In this document: in pieces, positions 52,133-59,161 of the stretch
Numbering within the stretch: position 1 is the first letter of the stretch
Layout of the letters: each line of letters begins with the position of its first letter
From: Bog-532 sp963824545
Lineage (GTDB): Bacteria > Actinomycetota > Actinomycetes > Streptosporangiales > Streptosporangiaceae
NCBI GenBank assembly: GCA_963824545.1
Contig: CAWGPP010000012.1
Coordinates: 62,001 to 126,000 of the forward strand
Direction of reading: 5' to 3'
DNA length: 64,000 nucleotides
The notes under the pieces: model-generated
What the model saw: the letters and a program-made list of their open reading frames with translations, nothing else
Told to the model about the DNA's origin: nothing
Database searches by the model: none
Translations under genes and position numbers: made by a program

Positions 52133-53071
52133 ATGACGACTTCCACGCCCGCCGAGGCGCCGGCGGCGCCGCCCACGGCCCCGTTCGGCCGGATGCTGAC
52201 GGCGATGATCACTCCGATGACCGCGGAGGGCGCCGTTGACTACGACGGGGCGGCGCGTCTTGCGTCGTACCTTGTCGACGACATGCGCAACGATGGCCTG
52301 GTCGTGAGCGGGACTACCGGCGAGTCTCCCGTCACCAGCGACGAGGAAAAGGACTGGCTGCTGCGTACGGTGGTCGAGGCCGTCGGTGACCGGGCCTCGA
52401 TCGTGGCCGGCGTCGGGACCAACGACACCGCCCACACCACCGAGCTCGCCCGCCAGGCCGAGCGGGCCGGCGCGGACGGGCTGCTCGTCGTCACCCCGTA
52501 TTACAACAAGCCGCCGCAGCATGCGCTGCTGGCCCACTTCCGCACGGTCGCGGACGCCGCTGACCTGCCTGTGCTGCTGTACGACATCCCTGGCCGCACC
52601 GGGACGCCGATCAAGACCGAGACACTGGTCCAGCTGGCCGAGCACCCCCGGATCGTCGGGGTGAAGGACGCCAAGGACGATGTGGCGGCCACATCGGAGG
52701 TATTGGCCCGCACCAACCTGGTCTACTACTGCGGCACGGACATGCTGAACCTGCCCTGGCTGTCGCTCGGTGCCGTTGGTTTCGTCAGCGTGGTCGGGCA
52801 CGTCGTCGGGGACCTGCTGCACGAGATGATCGACGAGTTCGAGGCCGGGCAGACCGGCCGCGCCCGGGAACTGCACCTGTCCCTGCTGCCCGTCTATACC
52901 GGGATGTTCCGCAACCAGGGACTGGTCATGGCCAAGGCCGCGCTGGCCATGCTCGGCCTGCCGGGCGGCCCGGTCCGCCCGCCGCTGGCGAACGCGACCC
53001 CCGCCGAGATCCAGCGGCTGCGCGAGGACCTTGAACGAGGCGGGTTGAAGCTGCCGGACGCCAGCGCCTGA
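52133..53071 (+). CDS. dapA: 4-hydroxy-tetrahydrodipicolinate synthase
   Basis: A 312-residue (beta/alpha)8 aldolase that condenses pyruvate with aspartate semialdehyde in lysine and diaminopimelate synthesis. GRMLTAMITPMT, SGTTGESPVTSDEE, the tyrosine in VLLYDIPGRTG and the Schiff-base lysine in VGVKDAKDD are present. TAACGT ends six bases before the ATG and no ribosome site is visible, so it may be leaderless. dapA directly before rnj is a conserved actinobacterial order. Confidence 0.95.
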   Translation: MTTSTPAEAPAAPPTAPFGRMLTAMITPMTAEGAVDYDGAARLASYLVDDMRNDGLVVSGTTGESPVTSDEEKDWLLRTVVEAVGDRASIVAGVGTNDTAHTTELARQAERAGADGLLVVTPYYNKPPQHALLAHFRTVADAADLPVLLYDIPGRTGTPIKTETLVQLAEHPRIVGVKDAKDDVAATSEVLARTNLVYYCGTDMLNLPWLSLGAVGFVSVVGHVVGDLLHEMIDEFEAGQTGRARELHLSLLPVYTGMFRNQGLVMAKAALAMLGLPGGPVRPPLANATPAEIQRLREDLERGGLKLPDASA

Positions 53072-53206
53072 TCGTGGCCCCGCCGCGCCGCTTCCGGCCG
53101 CCGCCCCGCTCAGGGCCGCCTCACCGGGGCCACCCCATGGGGGGCAGCCCTACCCGGGGCCGCCCCGACCCGTCCCGGGCCCGATACGGCCCGTTACGGA
53201 GACTTT

Positions 53207-53257
53207 CCCGCCTTCCCGCAGCTCGACCCGCCTTCCCGCAGCTCGACCCTGGGAAGG
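53207..53257 (+). terminator. Terminator-like hairpin with duplicated left arm
   Basis: CCCGCCTTCCCGCAGCTCGA occurs twice back to back (53207-53226, 53227-53246). The CCTTCCC of either copy can pair with GGGAAGG at 53251-53257, which is followed by TTTA. It may terminate dapA or, with its two competing arms, attenuate read-through into rnj. Confidence 0.4.
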
Positions 53258-53366
53258 TTTAGACCAATGATGAGGTTGAAGTGGAGAACAGACGTATGAC
53301 AGACAGAGGCCCTGACCTGAAACCGACATCGGCCGGGAGCATCTGGAACAGAGCGGAATAAACCTA

Positions 53367-55052
53367 GTGAGTCATCCTCATCCCGAGCTTCCCCTGCCGC
53401 CGCCGCTCGCCGAAGGCGGCCTGCGCGCCGTCGCACTCGGCGGTCTCGGCGAAATCGGCCGGAACATGACCGTCTTCGAGTACGACGGCCGCCTGCTTAT
53501 CGTCGACTGCGGCGTCCTGTTCCCCGAACCGGACCAGCCGGGCGTCGACTTGATCCTGCCCGACTTCCGTTACCTCGAGGGCCGCTTCGACCTCATCGAC
53601 GCGGTGGTCCTGACCCACGCGCACGAGGACCACATTGGCGCGCTGCCGTACCTGCTGCGCGAACGCGCCGACATCCCGCTGATCGGGTCCCGGCTGACCC
53701 TGGCGCTGATCAAGAGCAAGCTGACCGAGCACCGCATAACCCCCGTCATCAACGAGGTCGCCGAAGGCACCAGGCAGCAGGTCGGCCCGTTCGACCTGGA
53801 GTTTCTCTCGGTCAACCACTCGATCCCGGACGCCCTCGCGGTTGCCATCCGCACCCCGGCGGGCCTCATCCTGCACACCGGCGACTTCAAGATGGACCAG
53901 TTGCCGCTGGACCGCCGGCTCACCGACATCGGCGGGTTCGCCCGGCTCGGTGCCAACGGCGTCGACCTGCTGATGTCGGACTCCACCAATGCCGAAGTGC
54001 CCGGGTTCGTGGTCAGCGAGCGGGAGATCGCGCCCGTACTGGACCAGGTCTTCGCGTCGGCCGCCAAGCGCGTCATCGTCGCCTGCTTCGCCAGCCACGT
54101 GCACCGGGTCCAGCAGGTCCTGGACGCCGCCGCCGAACACGGCCGCAAGGTCGCGTTCGTCGGCCGTTCCATGGTGCGCAACATGGGTGTCGCCCGCGAC
54201 CTCGGTTACCTGCAGGTGCCGGGCGGCATGCTCGTCGACATGCGTGAGGCCGAGGAGATGCGCCCGCAGGACGTGGTGCTGATCTCGACCGGGTCACAGG
54301 GCGAGCCGATGTCCGCGCTGTCCCGGATGGCGGGCCGTGACCACCCGATCCGCATCGCCGAGGGGGACACCGTCATCCTCGCCTCGTCGCTGATCCCGGG
54401 CAACGAGACCGCCGTGTTCCGGGTCATCAACGGCCTCACCCGGCTCGGTGCCCGCGTGGTGCACAAGGGTAGCTCGCTGGTGCACGTGTCCGGGCACGCG
54501 CACGCCGGGGAACTGCTGTTCGTCCTCAACGTGACCAAGCCCGGCAACTTCATGCCGATCCACGGCGAGTGGCGGCACCTGCGCGCGCACGCCCGGCTGG
54601 CCGCGCTCAGCGGTGTCCCCGAGGACAACATCGTGATCGCCGACGACGGGGTGGTGGTCGACCTCATCGACGGCCAGGCGAAGATCACCGGCGCCGTGCC
54701 CTGCGGCTACGTCTACGTGGACGGCCTGTCGGTCGGCGAAGTCACCGACGAGCAGCTCAAGGACCGGCGGATCCTCGGCGACGAGGGCTTCGTGTCCGTG
54801 GTCCTCGTGATCGACTCGACCAGCGGCAAGCTGGTTGCGCCGCCGGAGATGCACGGCCGTGGCTCGGGTATCGACGAGTCGGCCTTCAACGAGGTCCGGC
54901 CGCGCATCGAGGAGGCGCTCGCCCGCGCGGCCGCCGAGGGCATCACCGACGCTCACCAGCTCCAGCAGCTGGTCCGCCGCGCGGTGGGCCGCTGGGTGAG
55001 CGACAACTACCGCCGCCGCCCGATGATCATCCCGGTGGTCGTCGAGGTCTAA
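53367..55052 (+). CDS. rnj: Ribonuclease J
   Basis: A 561-residue beta-CASP metallo-beta-lactamase nuclease with endo- and 5'-3' exonuclease activity in mRNA decay and rRNA maturation. THAHEDHIGALPY (83-95) binds the metals; HSIPDALAV, HTGDFKMD, SDSTNAEVPG, and the C-terminal HVSGHAHAGEL are diagnostic. Length is normal. The start is a GTG preceded only by GGAAT, so initiation may be modest; the 295-bp leader is long enough for control of its own mRNA. Confidence 0.95.
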   Translation: MSHPHPELPLPPPLAEGGLRAVALGGLGEIGRNMTVFEYDGRLLIVDCGVLFPEPDQPGVDLILPDFRYLEGRFDLIDAVVLTHAHEDHIGALPYLLRERADIPLIGSRLTLALIKSKLTEHRITPVINEVAEGTRQQVGPFDLEFLSVNHSIPDALAVAIRTPAGLILHTGDFKMDQLPLDRRLTDIGGFARLGANGVDLLMSDSTNAEVPGFVVSEREIAPVLDQVFASAAKRVIVACFASHVHRVQQVLDAAAEHGRKVAFVGRSMVRNMGVARDLGYLQVPGGMLVDMREAEEMRPQDVVLISTGSQGEPMSALSRMAGRDHPIRIAEGDTVILASSLIPGNETAVFRVINGLTRLGARVVHKGSSLVHVSGHAHAGELLFVLNVTKPGNFMPIHGEWRHLRAHARLAALSGVPEDNIVIADDGVVVDLIDGQAKITGAVPCGYVYVDGLSVGEVTDEQLKDRRILGDEGFVSVVLVIDSTSGKLVAPPEMHGRGSGIDESAFNEVRPRIEEALARAAAEGITDAHQLQQLVRRAVGRWVSDNYRRRPMIIPVVVEV

Positions 55053-55242
55053 GCCAGCCGCCGCACGCCGCTGGCCCGCCGCACCGCCCCCGATGGTGCT
55101 ATGTAACGGGCCGGGTAGGGCTCGTACCCGTCTGGGCCATCCGGCGGCAAGCGGATACATTCTGGGGCGGGGCCACCCACCGCCGGGGGCCCCGCCGGTG
55201 TCTGCCGTCGGCCGGTAAGCAGGGAAACAGGGAGGAGCAGGG

Positions 55243-56034
55243 ATGAGCATGCCTGATGTCCGGCACGCGCCCAGCAGTATGCCGGGGCCCGACCTGAGCG
55301 GCCGCCTGGCCGTGGTGACCGGCGGCGCCAACGGGATCGGCGCGGCCTGCGCCACCCGGCTGGCCGAGGCCGGGGCCCGCGTGGTCGTCGCGGACCTGAA
55401 CATGGACGGGGCCTTGGCCGTGGCCGCCAGCATCGGCGGCGAGGCCGTGCAGGTCGATCTGGCCGCGCCGGATCTCGACGCCGCGTCCCTGGCCGGCCGG
55501 GCGGACATCCTGATCAACTGCGCGGGGCTACAGTTCGTCTCCCCGGTACACGAGTTCCCGCCGGAGAAGTTCCGGCTGCTGCTGGCCGTGATGCTGGAGG
55601 CGCCGTTCCGGCTCAGCCAGGCCGCGCTGCCGCACATGTACGAGCAGGGCTTCGGGCGGATCGTGCACATCTCGTCCGTGCACGGGCTGCGCGCCTCGGA
55701 GTACAAGTCGGCCTACGTGGCGGCCAAGCACGGGCTGGAAGGCCTGTCCAAGGTGATTGCGCTGGAGGGCGGTCCCCGGGGCGTCACCTCCAATACGATC
55801 TGCCCCGCCTACGTCCGCACGCCGCTGGTCGAGAAACAGATCGACGATCAGGCGCGCACGCACGGCATCCCGCCCGACCGGGTCGTCACCGACATCATGC
55901 TGTCCGAGCCGGCCATCAAGCGCCTCATCGAGCCCGCCGAAGTCGCCGAGCTCGTCGCGTTCCTCTGCGGTGAATGGACGTCCTTCGCCAACGGCTCATC
56001 CTGGGTCCTCGACGGCGGCTGGACCGCCCGCTGA
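55243..56034 (+). CDS. Short-chain dehydrogenase, 3-hydroxybutyrate dehydrogenase-like
   Basis: A 263-residue SDR with TGGANGIGAACA at the cofactor site, NCAG, ISSVHG and the YVAAKHGLEGLSK catalytic stretch; NTICPAYVRTPLVEKQI and the VLDGGWTA end are typical of D-beta-hydroxybutyrate dehydrogenases, which link 3-hydroxybutyrate and acetoacetate. GGGAGGAGCAGGG precedes the ATG. Substrate assignment is by resemblance only. Confidence 0.88.
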   Translation: MSMPDVRHAPSSMPGPDLSGRLAVVTGGANGIGAACATRLAEAGARVVVADLNMDGALAVAASIGGEAVQVDLAAPDLDAASLAGRADILINCAGLQFVSPVHEFPPEKFRLLLAVMLEAPFRLSQAALPHMYEQGFGRIVHISSVHGLRASEYKSAYVAAKHGLEGLSKVIALEGGPRGVTSNTICPAYVRTPLVEKQIDDQARTHGIPPDRVVTDIMLSEPAIKRLIEPAEVAELVAFLCGEWTSFANGSSWVLDGGWTAR

Positions 56035-56227
56035 ACCAGCCCTTCCAGCCCTGGGCCGGCCGCGCAGGTGATCCTCAGACTGGCCGTTATCAAATCGTTA
56101 TATGGGCTGACGTATCTCGCGGCGCGGGACTGGCTCTGTACAGATCGGTGGCATCCGCCCCACTTTCGGCTGAACGTTACGCTGACCGGACTCAGGATGA
56201 GGTGCATCACACATGCCGGAGCCGAGC

Positions 56228-58015
56228 ATGAAATGGTTCTTCCAGCCTCCTGGCGACGGGGAAGGGCACGGCGGCCGTGACGGAACAGGGCGGGGCGACG
56301 AGGGGGACTCCGCGCCTGGCCTGATCGACCTTCCGGCGGCTCTGCTGGAACGGCACGGCGCCCGGGTGCTCGACCCCGGGAAAGCCGCAGCGGTAGCAGG
56401 CTTCCCGGTACCACGGCCGACGGTGTACCGGGCCAGGACGCTGCTGATACCTGACTACTTACTACAGCAGCAGCCCACCGTCGAGAAGATCAACACGATC
56501 CTCGCCGACGTCGGGATGGAACTGAAGCCGACCACGCCGTTCGACGGCACGGGCGACCAGGAAGGGGACGTCTTCGAGGCGTTGCGGCAACTGCCTCGGC
56601 CAACGGTCCTGGAACCGGTGGAAGGCCGCCCGGTGGTGGTCGACGCGTGGGAGGCCTTGCAGGCGCTTCACGCGGCCACCGTCCGGCGGCGACCGGCGTC
56701 GGACGAGGCTGCCACCGGCCCGGAGCGTCCGGTGCTGGACAAGGCGGTCGTTGAGCAGATTTCGCTGGAGCATCTGCTGATCGGCTCGGCCATTACCGGG
56801 ACTCCGGCCAGCAATTCGGGCGGCATCGCGGGGGGACCGGGCAGCAGCGGCGACGTCAGCGAGCCCACCCCGACCGACTCCTACCTGTTCAGCGGAGGCG
56901 ACCCGCGCACTCCGATCGCGGTCATCATGAACAAGCCCGGGCGCAGGTCGCAGGGCGCCTGCGTGGAAATCTTCGGTCGGCGTCCGGCGATAGCGGTGCT
57001 TGATTCGGGTATCCGCGCTCATCCTTGGCTGGATGTCACGGCGGCGCCGGGGGGCGGCTACACAACCGACCAGCCCGATGGCTTCGTCCAGATCGATGAG
57101 GAGATTCAGGACGCCATCCGCAAGGAAGGCCAGCATGCGGCGGACAACGGCGATAAGCACCGCCAGGTTATCGAGGACGCTTCGGACACGCCGATGACAG
57201 CGAACCGCCTGGTTGGTGAACTCAACCCAGCCCTCGGTCACTCTACGTTCATCGCAGGCATCGTGCGCCAGGTCACACCCGATGCCCAGGTCCTAGCCGT
57301 GCGGATCATGCACAGCGACGACATTCTCAACGAGGGTGACATCATCTGCGCGCTCCGCCACCTGGCCAAGCGGATCGCGCTGGCTGAGGAAGGCGACCTG
57401 GCGGCGATGGTTGATGTGGTTTCGCTGTCATTCGGCTACTTCAGCGAATCCCGGCACGACGACGTGGTGCTGACTTCCGGGCTGTGGAAGGTGATCAAGG
57501 TCCTGCTCAGCCTGGGCGTCGTCGTCGTCGCCGCTGCGGGAAACTTCGCCACGAGCCGCAGGTTCTACCCGGCGGCCTTCGCGGGGGAAACCGTCCCGGC
57601 CGGTCAGGTGCCCGTGATCAGCGTTGGCGCACTCAACCCGAACGGCACCAAGGCGGTCTTCAGCAACGATGGCCATTGGGTGACAGCCCACGCCCGGGGC
57701 GCCGCCATGGTCAGTACCTACCCCATCGACGTGGACGCCAGCCGCACCCCCGAGCTCAGGATTCCTGTCAACCGGCGGCCACTGGGGGACGTGCCGCCCG
57801 GACGTGAGGCACTCGATCCGAATGACTACTCCGACGGCTTCGCGGCCTGGAGCGGCACGTCGTTCTCGGCTCCCTACCTGGCCGCGCTCATCACCAGATC
57901 GATGCTGGAGGGCGCAGCGCGTAGCGGGTCCGGCCTGCGACTGGACGTTCCCGGGAAGCAAGCAGCCAGGGAGCGGGCGGCCGCCGCCCTGGATAATCTG
58001 CCCCGGCAGGGCTGA
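56228..58015 (+). CDS. Subtilisin-like (S8) serine protease without signal peptide
   Basis: A 595-residue subtilase. Catalytic residues are intact: D259 in IAVLDSGI, H338 in GHSTFIAGI, oxyanion N439 in AAAGNFA and S545 in SGTSFSAPYLAAL. The first ~250 residues have no recognised domain and no signal peptide or membrane helix, so the enzyme should be cytosolic. ATG 56228 has GGAG at 6 bases; ATG 56213 is possible. The sigma gene starts 5 bases after its stop. Within this operon it may be effector, activator of the CHAT protease or its target. Confidence 0.9.
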   Translation: MKWFFQPPGDGEGHGGRDGTGRGDEGDSAPGLIDLPAALLERHGARVLDPGKAAAVAGFPVPRPTVYRARTLLIPDYLLQQQPTVEKINTILADVGMELKPTTPFDGTGDQEGDVFEALRQLPRPTVLEPVEGRPVVVDAWEALQALHAATVRRRPASDEAATGPERPVLDKAVVEQISLEHLLIGSAITGTPASNSGGIAGGPGSSGDVSEPTPTDSYLFSGGDPRTPIAVIMNKPGRRSQGACVEIFGRRPAIAVLDSGIRAHPWLDVTAAPGGGYTTDQPDGFVQIDEEIQDAIRKEGQHAADNGDKHRQVIEDASDTPMTANRLVGELNPALGHSTFIAGIVRQVTPDAQVLAVRIMHSDDILNEGDIICALRHLAKRIALAEEGDLAAMVDVVSLSFGYFSESRHDDVVLTSGLWKVIKVLLSLGVVVVAAAGNFATSRRFYPAAFAGETVPAGQVPVISVGALNPNGTKAVFSNDGHWVTAHARGAAMVSTYPIDVDASRTPELRIPVNRRPLGDVPPGREALDPNDYSDGFAAWSGTSFSAPYLAALITRSMLEGAARSGSGLRLDVPGKQAARERAAAALDNLPRQG

Positions 58016-58020
58016 CCGCG

Positions 58021-58626
58021 ATGGATGACCGCGAGCGGGTCACGGTGCGGGCGAGCGAGCCGGACCGCGCCACGCGCATGGCGGGCCTGGTAAGCGCGGC
58101 CAAACAGGGCAACAAAGATGCGCTCGGCGAGATCGTGACCGAACTCAGCCCGCTCCTGTGGCATGCCGCACGCGCGGCCGGGCTGAGTTCCGGTGACGCG
58201 GAAGACGTGCTGCAGACGGTCTGGATGCGCCTGCTTGCTCACCTTGACGACATCCACACTCCGGCGGCGCTCACTGGCTGGCTGGTCGTCACCACGAGGC
58301 GGGAAGCGTGGCGGGTAAGCGCCGCGGAACGAAGACAGCGTCCCGCGGACCAGGAATTGTTCGCCGCGCTGCCCGATCAAGGACCTGGAGCGGAGGAACA
58401 GGTCATCGTCAATGAACAACGCCGCAGTCTGTGGGTCGCCTTCAGCCAGCTGCCTCAGCGATGCCAGGAACTACTGCGGATCGTGGCTTTCGTGCCGCGC
58501 CCGGATTACGCTGTGGTGGCCGCCGAGCTCGGTATGCCCGTCGGGAGCATCGGTCCCAGCCGCGGCCGGTGCCTGGCCAAACTCCGCGCCCTGCTGGGCC
58601 ATGACGCTGAAGGGAGTCCGAGATGA
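58021..58626 (+). CDS. ECF-type RNA polymerase sigma factor
   Basis: A 201-residue sigma factor with only regions 2 and 4. Region 2: AARAAGLSSGDAEDVLQTVWMRL near residues 50-75. Region 4: LPQRCQELLRIVAF and VAAELGMPVGSIGPSRGRCLAKLR, the recognition helix type of SigE-like ECF factors. No classical zinc anti-sigma gene follows; instead a 170-residue protein overlaps its stop (ATGA). It probably directs transcription of an unknown regulon, perhaps including its own operon, when freed from an inhibitor. Confidence 0.93.
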   Translation: MDDRERVTVRASEPDRATRMAGLVSAAKQGNKDALGEIVTELSPLLWHAARAAGLSSGDAEDVLQTVWMRLLAHLDDIHTPAALTGWLVVTTRREAWRVSAAERRQRPADQELFAALPDQGPGAEEQVIVNEQRRSLWVAFSQLPQRCQELLRIVAFVPRPDYAVVAAELGMPVGSIGPSRGRCLAKLRALLGHDAEGSPR

Positions 58627-59135
58627 CCCCCTGGGACGCGGGCGGCTGGCTTTCGGCATACGAGTCGCTGGATGACGTCGATCTCGCGCTGCTGGACGGT
58701 ACCCGCGAGATGTTCCAGGCCGCCGATCCGATGCCAGCGGATCTTCCGGAGCGGATCCGCTTCTCCCTGGAGCTCCGCGACCTGGAGATCGAGGTGGCCC
58801 GGCTCGCGGCGGAGGAGGACCGGCCAGCCCTGGCCGCCCGCGGAGCGGAGCAGAACCGGACGATTACCTTCGACAGCGACAGCCTGACCATAATGATACG
58901 GATCGACGCGAACCGTGACGGGACGGTACGCGTGGATGGCTGGCTGGCGCCGCCGCAGCGCCGCGAGATCGAGATGAAGACCACGGCGGATGCGCTGACG
59001 GTGGCCAGCGACGAGCAGGGACGCTTCGCCTTCGCCAGCGTGCCGCGCGGGACGGCTCAGCTTGTTGTCCGCCCGGCCGAGCCGGGGCCGAGCGGAGCCG
59101 GGCGATCCGTGGTGACCCCCGCGCTCACTCTCTGA
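58623..59135 (+). CDS. Uncharacterised 170-residue protein between sigma factor and CHAT protease
   Basis: No family is recognised. Residues 1-75 are predicted helical and acidic (SAYESLDDVDLALLDGTREM and FSLELRDLEIEVARLA); residues about 80-150 look like a beta-sandwich: RTITFDSDSLTIMIRI, GTVRVDGWLAPP, then GRFAFASVPRGTAQLVVRP, the last like carboxypeptidase-regulatory or CarboxypepD_reg folds. It has no transmembrane helix. Its ATG overlaps the sigma stop, the usual place for an anti-sigma factor. I propose, as inference, that it binds the sigma factor and is a protease substrate. Confidence 0.85.
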   Translation: MTPWDAGGWLSAYESLDDVDLALLDGTREMFQAADPMPADLPERIRFSLELRDLEIEVARLAAEEDRPALAARGAEQNRTITFDSDSLTIMIRIDANRDGTVRVDGWLAPPQRREIEMKTTADALTVASDEQGRFAFASVPRGTAQLVVRPAEPGPSGAGRSVVTPALTL

Positions 59136-59161
59136 CCGGCCAGCTGGGAGGCGCCTGCCGG

